From Kryptolebias marmoratus (taxonomy: Eukaryota > Chordata > Actinopteri > Cyprinodontiformes > Rivulidae), in the NCBI RefSeq assembly GCF_001649575.2, contig NC_051446.1, positions 20,066,818-20,130,817 on the forward strand: a DNA stretch of 64,000 nucleotides, given 5' to 3'. Shown in pieces: positions 21,687 to 34,500 of the stretch. The position numbers were made by a program, and so were the translations under genes. Under the pieces are notes generated by a model, which did no database searches, was not told the DNA's origin, and saw only the letters and a list, made by a program, of their open reading frames with translations. Position 1 is the first letter of the stretch, and each line of letters starts with the position of its first letter.

Positions 21687-22503
21687 ATGACGGAACCGAG
21701 GGTGAAGTGGGCCTGCGACTACTGCACCTATGAGAACTGGGCATCTGCAATCAAGTGCACAATGTGCTGCGTACCGAGGCTGAGGGGCCCCATCATCACG
21801 GAGGAGCCTTACAAAAACAGTCCTGATTTGGATCCCAGTCTAGAATGGGATCCTCCAAGAACTGAGAGTGGAAGCAGTCTTCTCATCTGTACTGACTCCA
21901 GTGCGAGACCCAGAGTCAGATCCTCCAGCATGGCTGAGATCGCCAACAAGTGGTCCTGTCAGATGTGCACCTATCTCAACTGGCCACGCGCCATTCGTTG
22001 CACTCAGTGTCTGTGCCAGCGCCCCAGGACCAGCAGCCCCACAGAGTCCCCTCAGACTTCAGGCTGCCGTCCTGCTGTCCACTCTCCTGTGGACACGTGT
22101 GAGGAGTATAATGACAGGAACAGACTCAACACCCACCAACAGCACTGGACTTGTACCACATGCACTTACCAGAACTTACCCAGAACTACAAAGTGTGTTG
22201 TGTGTGATCTCCCCAAGCCTAACAACCAGGAGTCTTTAGAGCTGCCGGAGTCCGCCGAGTCCTCTCCCCTAATCATTGAGCAGGATGTTGCTCGATGGAG
22301 GGGCGGCTGCAGTGGAAGCCAGAGCCAAAGAAGATCCCCTCCGATGGCGAAGCGGGAAGACCACGTCAAGATGGACTTCCAGAGGATAGAGCTGGCAGCT
22401 GGAGCCATGAGCAAAGAGGAGCAAGAAGTCGACTTCAAAAAGCTGAAGCAGATTAGAAACCGAATGAGGAAAACAGACTGGCTGTTTCTCAGTGCCTGCG
22501 CTG
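21687..22503 (+). CDS. zranb1: zranb1 coding exon 1 (three NZF fingers, start of Ank domain)
   Basis: ATG with A at -3. Encodes residues 1-272: three CxxC-x10-CxxC zinc fingers, the DFKKLKQIRNRM helix and TDWLFL at the start of the ankyrin domain. Donor GCTG|GTAAGT at 22503/22504, phase 1. Confidence 0.97.
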
Positions 22504-25500
22504 GTAAGTGTTTGCATGTTTTGTCATGCTGTAATTGAAAGGGCTTTAAACAAGTAAATTGGACCAATTTATAAAAAAAATTAAAGGGGGAGGGGGCAAA
22601 TTCACATCACCCACTGACTTTCAAGTCAGAGATGTAGGCTAAGATCATCTGTTGAGAAATTACAGTTTTAGCCATTTTGGTCAAACCTTGAATATAACAT
22701 TATTCAGTTTATTTATTTATCTATCTAAAATTTATTCAGTGACTTGTGAGATATTTTGCTAACTGTACAGACAAATGAACACAGAGCTGGGCAAAAACAT
22801 TGTTGCTCTGCCTTTTGCCTTCAGCGGTGGGTGATAATTATTATAAATGGCAGCACAAGGAAGACTCGAAAAGCTAATCCAACTTACTGCCAAGGCCCTT
22901 TCTGCTCTTGATGTGCCACTGAGAGCATCGTTGAGAACCTGAGAGGGGGCGAGTGCTTCCCAGCTGGTGTAGATGAATGAGCCGTCTGGGCTGTGCAGCG
23001 AGAGTGGGGCCTGTGGACCAGAGTCTGTCCTGGCTGCGAGTCAACACACCCTGTAAACAGTGGCGCTTATGTTCTGAGCAAGGGCCTCTCAGAGGCAAAA
23101 ATAGCCCTGACAAATTATGACAAACTGTCAACAGCAAAAAAGAAAAAAAGAGCACGAAGGCGACACATGATCAGCAGTACACCCACGACCTTTGCACTGA
23201 TTGCACTTCACAGTTTTGCTGTTGTGTTACAGTGAGACTTTGAATTTAAACTTTTTATTTTTATTTTTATCACCCGTTGCCAAAGGTGAAAACAAGAAAT
23301 TCTGTTGACATCCACAACTGTAACTTTTGGAGTAAGTCTAATTCAAGATGGTCTCAATAACAAAGCCATCTCAGCAAACACAAAAATGGCTCTAAATTGG
23401 TTAATTTTACAGCTATTGAGCTGAAATTTGGTGTGGTAGTAGCTGACAATCGTTACCAAAACACATTAAAAGCACTATCAGATCATGCATGATATCACAC
23501 AAATTTGTTCAGTGTTTTTATGGTTTAATCAAAATGGCTTCAACTCCATTTTTCATCATAAGTTGTCTTAGTCTAAAACTGTAGCATGAAAGGTGGCGGG
23601 TGATATGCATTCATAAGTAATGCTAGGCCTTTAATTTAACCCGCATTCCCCTGCGGTTTTGATTTTTAGTTCCTAATAATGCAGCTTTATTTCAGTCATA
23701 CTGTCAGCTGACTTGTTTGTCGGTGGAGGAAGTGCTCGAGTCAAGCAGCACATTTTGACCGACGCCAAGCACTTCCTTTGATCTCAAACTCTGTCTCACT
23801 TCTCTCCCCCTTCTGTTGTTTCAGAGCTCTGTGCTCCAACAGTTGTGTAGTCCTATTGATTCAATCTTCCCCCCCTCATAAGGAAGGGCGCGCTGGTTTT
23901 TTGCGATATTGTTTCGTTTCACGGGAACTGCAAATTGTTTCACTCTCCTCCCTGCAAACGTTGCATACGTGATTATAGTTTGCCGTTGCTTGTGATGATG
24001 TTTATAGGATTAGAGAGTGGAAGCAGCGTGGAGGAGCTTCACTTTACCCTCCAGTGCTAAGCGTAATCTTCTTCATCATCTGAGTTTTTGTCTCCCCAGC
24101 CAAAGAATGTCGGCAGCTCGTGACAAAAGTTCAACCGAATAATGGTTGAATTTGTTTGCAGAAGTTGTGCAACAACATTTTTGGCTGTAAAGTTGTTTGT
24201 TACTTTATATCACTGATGAAACAGAAGCTGCTCATGTTACATAGAGCAGGCCATTGTCTTGCTGTGACTTGTCAGAAAAGAATGCCTCCCTTTACATTGT
24301 TCAGGGTCCAAAACATGCTTGCACACTTTTGCCAATTGATATGAAAAACATGTTATGGAAAAGTAGACACAATACTTGGATCGGGAATATCGCCATGTTT
24401 TCTTTGACATTCTTTCGGTCAAACACAACAAGAGCAGAATAACAAAGCTTTCTTATATAGCTGGTCTTTTGAGCTGTTTTTCTTTGTTGCAGCTGATTTT
24501 TAAGGGGGGTAGTGAGCTACTTGACTAAACTCTTCCACCCTCTGCTCTGCAGGGTGTTTTGGAGATTCTGCACATATAAATGTCATTCAGAGAACAAAAA
24601 TAAGGCGTTTTAATTGTTTCATTCTGATTGAGAATGTGACGTACAGTATGCTACACCAGTTTTAAATCTCTTCTAATGTCTTTCCACATTGCTTCCAGGA
24701 AGCAGACTATCTTGTACTTTTTTAACGTTTTAAACTGTGTCTTTAAAAGAAACTATTCACAGCAGATAATTAGAAATTTATGACTTTAAGAATCTCCAGC
24801 AAAGACCCAACACGGGGCTTCTTAAAGGAGAAACATCTTGGAAACTAAATGGTATCTCACTGTGCTGTGAAAAGTTCGCAAATGGCACTCATGAGGGAGT
24901 CTCCCGACTGTCTTAAGGATGTCTTTCGACTTTCGCAGGGTTCTTGTGACTGGTTGGAGACTTCTACAACGACTCTACTTCAAGAGAAAAGATGCCTCTA
25001 ATACTCACGCAGGAAAGTTGAGAACCCTGTGAAAGTCACAGAGGAATCTTATCTCCTGAAGTAGAGTCGACGTGGGAGTCTCCAACCAGTCACAAGAACG
25101 TTAGCTGTATTTTTACACCTGCACAGGCGCTCCCCTCTGACAGAAAGCATCCGAGTCTTTAAACCACAGAGATGATAAATAATTATTGAAAAACTGGTCC
25201 AGATCTGTCCATCTTCATTTCTAAAATGTACTCCAGCAGATTAAATTTCAAATGTTTGGGTACAAAGCAGCCAGAGGTGGCCATGAATGCAGTTTTGCAA
25301 GCCATTTTTCAAAAAACAGGCCGATCAAAACGTGGCCACGCGGCTTGCTGGTCATTTGGTCGTAAACATTTGAGTTCAGAGAGACTGCAGCAGAATATTC
25401 TTGTATTTTCTTGTGATTTTAAGCCACTAACTAGTCTCCCAACAATCACAGCCCACTCAGATAACACTTAAAGAAATGAGGGATGACTGAAGACTTTTGC

Positions 25501-28500
25501 ACATCTCTTTACTTTTCCACAAAAAAACATTTTTCACTGAACTGTATTTGGAGTGAGATTGTCATTTCTTAAAAACACAAAATAAGTTTTTGAGTTGTTC
25601 CCTTTTTAGAACTAAAAATAAAGGAGAGAAGTTCTGATTATGTTTGTTCATTGAGGAGTAAAAGTCGAAAATTTGACTGCTAGAAAATTTGACTGCTATT
25701 CCAGGCAGACTAGTCCAGTTTGTTTGTTTGTTTTTATTGGTTTTTTTTAAGTTAACAGTATATCGCTACTATGAAAATATATATTTAGATTATTTCATGT
25801 AAGATTAAGCTTAAGTTTATCATCTGAATTTATAGCGACGAGCAGAAATACTTATTGATTTCTAAAACAAGTCATCATATATTTCGGCTCCTTTAAAAGA
25901 TCTTTTGTCATTGCTGCTGTTGCAGAACATCCCAGCCAAAGTGATTCTGCATTTATTTATAGATCTGTGTTTGCAAAATGTCACCCGGCATGTGCAACAC
26001 GAGCTGGGTGGCCATCCTCTTCCCTGGCAGAAAGAACATCCTCACAAAAGGCAGTCTGTTTACAGTCGCCAGCCCCTCTGCGCTCTATGTGCCACTTAGC
26101 TGCTGCGCGTTTCACTCATAACAGATGTTAAAACTACAGGGTCCACAAAAAAGAAGAGAGGAGGGAGGGTGCTGGCGCTAATCTGCACAGCCTGCCCTCT
26201 GTCTGACACAGCTAACAGCTAGCGCTGCGTTTTAAGCTGCACGGCTCTGTCTGTTCAGCTTGTCGCCTGACAATGTGTCTGCTGTTCTCACGCCGGGTTA
26301 GCGAGCAGCTACATCCAGAGGTCATCAGAACTGTCGGCTGACGTCAAAACCCCGAGATCTGCGTTTTGTGTGCGTTTGACTTACTTGCTGATTTCTCCTA
26401 AACTTTAAAGCAAATAAATTTTGATTGCAAACTTTATGACATATTGGCAGAATGTGTATTAAATATGACAAGCTGTGTTTGTTGTTTCTTGTATGAAAAT
26501 CAAGAAACAACAGAGTGGAAGCTGCTCTTAGAGTCAAATGAATTTATTCGTTATCATCAGCTGCCGAAGGGCAAAGCTGTAATGGTTTTTTCTGTGTGTG
26601 TGTGTGTCTGCCTAAATGTCTCATGAACCACTGGAGAAATTTTTAATAAAATTGGCAGAAACTAATAATACATCTACAGCTGATTAATGATTCAAAATGG
26701 TTGTCTCAGCCAGTTGACCTTCAAAAACACAAAAAAATAGTTAAGTTTTTTACAGATTCTGACCTGAAATTCGTCATGGTGGTAATCTACACTGATCCCC
26801 CAAAGACAGATTTTAATGAAACATTCAGGAAATAATCACTGAATCTACAACTGATTAACGTTTGGAGTCAGTCCAGCTCAAGATGGCCGTCACAGCTAAT
26901 AACCCTACACAAAAATGGCTCTAACTCAGTCAGTTTTACAGATACGGAGCTAAAAATCGACGAGGTAGTAGCTGACAGTCATTTACAACACATGCTAAAT
27001 GTGACATCTTGCAATATTGCATAAGGCTGTTCATACTTTAATTTTGAGGTTTGACCAAAGCGACTGCAACTTTGTCATTTCTCAACACAAGATGATTGTC
27101 TAAAACTCTGGCATGAAAGGTGGCGGGCGATATGCATTCTTTCAAGGAATTCTTGGAATATAAATGTGTTCACATTCATGTCCTTTTCTTGTGGAAGAAG
27201 TTTGGAATGAGAAACCCAAAGTATTTAGAATTATATGTACCCATACATGCAGTTGTACCTTAATACTACATTGGTTTGAAAGCTAAATTGCGCAGAAGTT
27301 TAGAGGTTTCTATCATTTTCATGACCGTTTCTGGGCTCACGTTGTATTGTACTATATAATGTGTGTTACTATATCTACATAAGCCCCATCCTGTTTGTGT
27401 CCCTCTCTGCTGCAGGTGTTGTGGAGGGAGACCTGGCAGCTGTCGAGGCCTACAAGTCGTCTGGCGGTGACATCGCCCGACAGCTCACTGCCGAAGAGGT
27501 GCAGCTCCTCAACCGGGCCTCGGCGTTTGACGTCGGCTTCACCCTGGTCCATTTGGCTATTCGCTTCCAGAGGCAGGACATGCTGGCTATCCTGTTGACG
27601 GAGGTAGGCGTGCAGTGCAGTGCACCGTTTTACTGTGGAGTTTATTGTGTTTACTTCGTGAAGTCACTAATCATCTTATCAGCCTTCCTTTCTCTCTTAT
27701 CACGTCTCTTAGATAAATAAGCTTATTAAAACTCATCTACTAAATAACCCTGAACTAAAAAGCTTTGAGCTGTGTTGTCAAAATAATAACACAGTTCAGA
27801 TGTCTGACTGTAATTGTAACAAACATCAGCAAACCTTATTCATACAGAGCTGCTAACTGACATCTAATCTAAATTTGTTTTGAGGTGTACATTTAATCTC
27901 TCAGTCAGAGCTGCTCACTTGGAGTCTGATCACACAAGACAGATGTTCATGCAAGGTCTGAACAGGACCATAGCGTAAAATAGTCTATTTCCATAGGATC
28001 AGGAGAAGATTAGTCATCGTAGTTGAATGTCACAATTCAGATTTTTCTCTTAATTAAGTATCTACGATATGTTTCACTCTAATATGGTGTTAATGTTATA
28101 AGATTTGTTGCAAACTCATTCAGTGTTATAGATTTCCCTAAATTCCTCACTTCTCAGTTGCTTTAAATAGAAGTGGCTGACAGAATAATAATAATAAACA
28201 GATGCACAGATGGGAGTGTGTCTGATGCTGCAACTTTAACTGCTATGTGACGATAAACAGCTGATCCTGCCTCTGAAACCCAGCAATCTGCTGTGTGAAA
28301 ATCAAACAAAGATTATACTATGTAATGGGCAAAACGCTATTTATTATAGAAGCTTTGGAACTTCTTATTGCAACCATTGAAGCGCCGGTGTTGAAGGAGT
28401 TAAAATGCATTCATAGAGGAAACTGAAAGCCTTCAGAAGAGTGACAGAAGTTATTAAAACTTATTGTAACGAATGTATCGTAGCTCAGACCAGCTTCTTC

Positions 28501-31500
28501 TTTTTTGGCATGGGAAACACGCTTTGAATCAGAAAATAATGAAATGAAAGTCAGATTTCTCCAAAGATGTTTGCTTACTTGAGGATAACGAAATCTGTAA
28601 TTGTCGCCTTCCTAAAAATTTCAACTTCACAAAGTCAAGTCTCTAGTTTGGGAGCATTGTTTAAGTTAAGTTCCACATCATCTGTGTCCTTTTTTCTTTT
28701 GAAGGTGAACCAGCAGGCAGCAAAGTGTATCCCCTCCATGGTCTGTCCTGAGCTGACGGAGCAGATCCGCAGGGAGATCGCAGCTTCACTACATCAGCGC
28801 AAAGGGGACTTTGCTTGTTACTTCCTCACAGATTTGGTCACCTTCACTCTGCCTGCAGGTATTTGGCATCATGAGAGTCGCACCACTTACATTGTTGGCA
28901 CTCCTTTTAATACGTTTAACCTAGTTTAATAGTTCCCCTGTTCTTCTCAGCGTGAAACAGTCTTTATTTGTTTTGCAGAACAGTTATTTCCTGATTTTTA
29001 GCAAACGCATGACATAATCTTTGTTAAAATGATCTTTTCACTGAGTGAATAAAGCTTTCATCATATACTCTGCAGCAAAGATTAAAGGAGAATAATGAAT
29101 TCTGTGTTTAATTTGGGATTATTATGAATATGTAAACCTGAATGATCTCTCCCTCATCTGAGAACTTGTAAACAATCTTGTTGGCGTGACTAACCCCCTC
29201 ACTGAAACTTTTCTTTTGTTTTTAAGAACCACCAGTATTCTGGCTGATAAGAGCTCATTCAGGCTTCGCTCCTGGATTTGACTGTTTGTGGGCACAACGT
29301 TCAGTATTTTGCTGCGGGCCGCGTTTGGCCTGAAGCCAGCAGCGCAGTTGCTCTCAGAGAAACCCAATGCCGTCCACTGTCGACCCAGAGAATAGCCACC
29401 AGTGTTCTGGCTTCGTGTACGCCCAGTTCAATACACAGAAACGCAACCCGCTGTACAGAGCTCGTGTTTACAGTCCACCATTGACAAAATGTCATGCGGT
29501 GAATGGAACCGAGAAGAACGTCCCTCTCTGTGGGGTCGTTAACGTGGAGCTGATGTTGCTTCAGTTACTGAAAAACGCTCATAACAGCAAATCTTTCCCA
29601 TGTGTCTTCGCAGATATAGAGGATTTGCCACCTGCTGTCCAGGAGAAGCTGTTTGATGATGTGCTGGATCGAGACGTTCAGAAAGGTGATGAGATGTTTT
29701 TCATCTGGATGTAAAAACAACTTTCTCTCTGTTCGGTTTCCTACCAGCTCACCGCCTCCTGCTTCATCCGTACACCTTTCTGTAATTAGGTTAATCAAGC
29801 TCAAAGCTTCCCTACCATACATGTAACCAACGGGACACTGTCACCTCCGTCTTGTTGGTGTGTGAATGTTAGAGAACATTCATGTGAGTCCGTGTGCTGT
29901 GCTGAAGCTATAAAAGGAGTCCTACGACCTACTTAATCCATGAAAACTAGGCCACGTGGGAGTGGAGATTTATTTTCTTCTGCACAGAAAATATTTAGAC
30001 CAAACAAAGCATTTTGATCATATTTTAGCATGTTTTCCCACTTCAAATATTCTTCTCTGTAAAGTCATCTCTGCAGCTAAATAAGGGAAATGTAAAACCA
30101 AATCCTAAAAATGATCTCCTCCTTTTGAGAACCTCACTTTGTTGCCTTCTTTTAGATCTGTGAATCATGATTTTGGTGGAGGCAGTCATTCTGTTTGTCT
30201 GTTTTTTTCACCTCCTTCTCCTTAATTTTGCCTGTTTTTTTTGGTCTGTAGAACTAGAAGAGGAGTCCCCTGTTATAAACTGGTCCCTGGAGCTGGGCAC
30301 ACGCCTGGACAGTCGTCTCTACGCCTTGTGGAACCGCACGGCCGGAGACTGTCTGCTGGACTCGGTCCTGCAGGCCACCTGGGGAATCTACGACAAGGAC
30401 TCTGTCCTCCGCAAAACCCTCCATGACAGCCTGCACGACTGCTCCCACTGGTGAGACGCTCAGGCCTACAAAACACTAAGATTATGTGACTACAATTATG
30501 CTGTACCCAATTTAGATCTGAAGGAAAATGAATATAAGGAATTGTTTCTTTAAGTTGAGCTTTTTCAAAATAAAAAGTTTTGTGCCCATTAAATTAGGAG
30601 TGTTAAGTTGTTCATGGGGGTTGTAGTTTCCTAGGCTTTCCTGTACTTTTATTTAAACAATTTAATTATTATGTTTACCATTTAATTATTATATTTTTTA
30701 AACACTTGTGCTTCACCCCTCCCCCCCATTATTTACTTGCAGCCTTTAGTCCTTTTACTAAATGTCCTTACACATCTTGAACAAATAAAAAATGCATCTT
30801 GATGCATCACTTTGAACAAAGTCCTGATCATAAAATCACTGATTTAAAATAAACTTAATATTTTGCTTTACCCCTGCAGTAAAAAACATATTTTTTTAAA
30901 TTCCTTGTTCTGTTGAAGTCTTGAACACAAATAATCAGCAGTATACTTTGTACACTTCCAATATATTGTATTATTTTTTATGTATTTATTTATTTTTTTA
31001 CTCCCCAAATTTCATTAAAAATTTTTTGATATTCCATGTTTTATTATGTATTACAAAGCTTTATTTTTTGAAATATTTTTTTTGCCTAAGAAGTGTCTTC
31101 ATCCAATGGTGGATTAATAAAATTTCAGTGAATAAATTAAATGAAAATACCCAAATCTTCATGAATATTGAAACATTTTCATCGAAACTAGGCTCAGGAG
31201 GGAAATCATGAGAGCACACTCAGAAAGCAAACCATGACGAAACATTTCTAATGATTGTTTTTATTGATTACACTGTTTGTTATTGTTCGAAGCCAGAATC
31301 GAAACAACAAATGATTGATTTCACAGCCCACCTCGTCTCAGTGTGCAGCACCATGAACTGCTCGTTTCTCACTTCAGTCCTGCAACACGGTGTTATAAAC
31401 GTGGAATAAGAATCGATTTTTGACATTTTTACATCAACTCGGAATCGTTATTGTCTGCATGAAATGCTTCACCAAAAGAAAAGATTATAACCCCCATTAT

Positions 31501-34500
31501 ATACGTGTTAGTAATGTTTTTATATGAACCATACAGGTTTAATAACCCTGAAAAAAGTTGAAGTAATGTGCTTTTTGTGTACATTTCTATCATCATGTGC
31601 AGATTGTTGTGTGTCTAATTAAGCTTTTTCAGACTCTCACTTCTTTGTGTTGTAAAAGATTAAAAACCAAATGTTGCTGTGCAAGCAGGACCCTGTTTTT
31701 GATCAAATTTGTGTGTGTGTTAGGTTTTACACTCGCTGGAAGGAGTGGGAGTCCTGGTACTCGCAGAGCTTCGGTTTACATTTTTCCCTCCGAGAGGAGC
31801 AGTGGCAGGAAGACTGGGCGTTCATCCTGTCTTTGGCCAGCCAGGTAATTATGAGGCTCTTTATGTTTACTCACTTCCTTCCAAGTATCTATCAAATGAA
31901 GAACGGTGACTCCAGTGCGGTGTGTTGTTCTGGGAAGCAAACGAGTCAGCATCTCATAATAAATGAATAAGTTAGGAAAATATTAAAACAAAATAAGGTT
32001 CATGACCTAAAGTTTCAAATGTCCTCTAGTAACAAATTATACCAAGTTTGTAAGAAGAGATGTTGACTTGTTCCTGATCCACATTCACAAAACAGGAAGT
32101 TCACTACTTTTTTTTAACATATCAAATGAATGTTTTTATTTAGATTTGTTGAAATAAATCTATAGATTTCCTTTGATTCTTGCACAATGCACACTTGTAT
32201 TACTTCAGCTAACACTGTGTGAAAGAATATTTGCTGCATTATGTGAACAAATTCAAATAGTAAAAGGGAAACTTGAACAAATTACCAGTTATCAGAGCAC
32301 TGAGCATACAGCCAGGTTGTGACTCATTACATGGACTAAAACATCCAAAAGCATACAAGTAATAATAATAAACAGGAAAAGCAATATTGATATTTTGTTA
32401 AAAATGCTGCAGAATAATGAACTAAATTAAACAGGTAAATATTCATGTGTGTGCTTTGCTTAATTGCTTGGTTGTCCATGTAAATTATGGTCTTTTTTTA
32501 CAAGCAATATGTAAATTTACAGAAAGAAACACAGAAGGTAAAATATTCAGTTGCCTGCTCAAATGGTCACGATACGTGCACATGAATGTATAATTATGTC
32601 TTTGTTTATGCAGTGGAGTGTTTAAACAGGCTGATACCCGATTTGCTGTAAAGATTACAAGTGTAGCTCTGTTTCGTAGCATTTTACACAATTTAAGATG
32701 TTTGTTTTTATTTCCTGTGAAGTGGATTTCAGTGTTAGTCTTCTCTTTTGACTCTAAGAGCTTCTTTGTTTTAGCAGCACTCCAACCTTTTTTAAACTGC
32801 ATAATTCAGCTGAATAGGAGTTCAGTTTTTGTTTTTTCAAACAATAAATATGTTCACAGTCTTAATAACATTCCTGTGTGAATGGAGTAGTAAAGGTAGA
32901 TCTGTGGAAGGTGGATGGTTTGGGAATGTCGGGAAGAGCGGAAGCAGTTACTGAAGATCCTCTAAGATGGTGTTGCAGGTTTACAGACGGCTGATCTACT
33001 TTTCTGGCACGCCTGCTGAGGCAGCGCTTCCTCACGACATGTGACCTTGGGATTAACGGCTGAGAGCTACTCTACTGTCAGTATAAACAAACGCAGCAAA
33101 AACCAACCATCTGATAACCTCCTCCAAGGCTTTTACAGTGACGGACAGATGAGATGATTGGACGAAACACAAAGTCACTTTTCGTGCAGCTCACTCGATG
33201 AGCGAATGTGCCTTTTCAAGCTAGCTTTGACCACGTTGGTGTATTTATGAGTAGCTACGCTGTTTTCTGCTTGTTCAGTTGCTTCAGATGCAGGAGGAGA
33301 GAGGTTGACATGAAGACAATCAGGAGGGCAGTGTTGCTGTGAGGTGGTGGTGGTACTTCTGTAAGGCCTCTTTACTACTTTTAGTCGTGTCAGTGTTTAA
33401 AATACACGTACGATCTGAACACCTTCCTGTACAACGCTTTGTGCTGTAAGTGAACCACAGAGCCTTTTAGATGTGTGACATGACCCCAAAACAGTCATCA
33501 CAATTCAGTGTAGATTATGATCTACTGAGCTGGGAGAACTGGTCTTTTCTAGAAGAGTGTGTTTATATTTTCTTGCCAAGGGAAACATTCGTTCTTTGGA
33601 AAGAACTGATTCTGTAACCTGATGTTTCTTTAGACGGTCAGCTTATTTGGGTGATGTACTCCAGGTAAACCAATTATTTGACTGCTCAATTATATTCAGC
33701 TTATATTGGCCCCTTTTTCAAAGAAGAAAATTGTCCAGTCCTGTTTATATTTAATCAGTTCCAAAGCAGGAAAATGAAGATTCAGCAGCTGCTACTACAA
33801 CCTGCTTATTGTAGATCAGTTTAGTTTAGTTTTTTTTATTTTTAAATGAGAATTCTCTTCTATATGTTGTGTGCAAGTTTTTTTTCAAGGGTTGGTAAAT
33901 ATACATTTATTTAAGTTAAGCAGTCATTGTTAAATGTAAAAATACATATTAAGACAAAACAAAAAGGGGTGTTGTGTCTACCATCGGCTTCCCTGGTTTC
34001 TAAAAATCAGTTTCTGCATCGGCCTCATCGATCCACCTCAACTACACCTATGAGGTTGTGACATTCATAATGTTTAACAGGTATTGTAAATTAGGGTTTT
34101 GAAGTACAGCACTGTTCAAATGTTGTATTTGTTTGTTGTTTTTTTTCTTTTTTGGTTCCAATTAGCCAAACCCTCCTGCAATTCACCTTGAGCAGTTTTC
34201 CTTTTTTGAACTTTGGCTGCTTTTTCACTGTTTTTTTTTTTCCAGTCAAGTACCCGATCATTTGCAGAGGAATGCTATTTTGTTTTAGTCTGTTGAGCCA
34301 CATAACCCTGACCTATGACTCATTCTGCCATGAAAGACTCCTAAACTTGAGATGAACCAGCATTGAGTCGACACATAATGGATGACTTGGAAAGGAACAA
34401 ACTTTAAATTGTGTCTTCAGGCACTTTTTTTTTTTTTTTTTTTTTACCAGCAGCCTGTCAGAGACACAACTTATTCCTATTCATTGAATTGAATTGATTT

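Larger units (their letters stand above)
22504..27415 (+). other. zranb1: zranb1 intron after coding exon 1
   Basis: 4.9 kb holding three family-A repeats (22575-22850 forward, 23250-23635 reverse, 26620-27170 reverse), the inverted-repeat structure at 24928-25100 and repeat B copy 2 (25155-25455). No other exon was needed to keep the frame. Confidence 0.8.
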
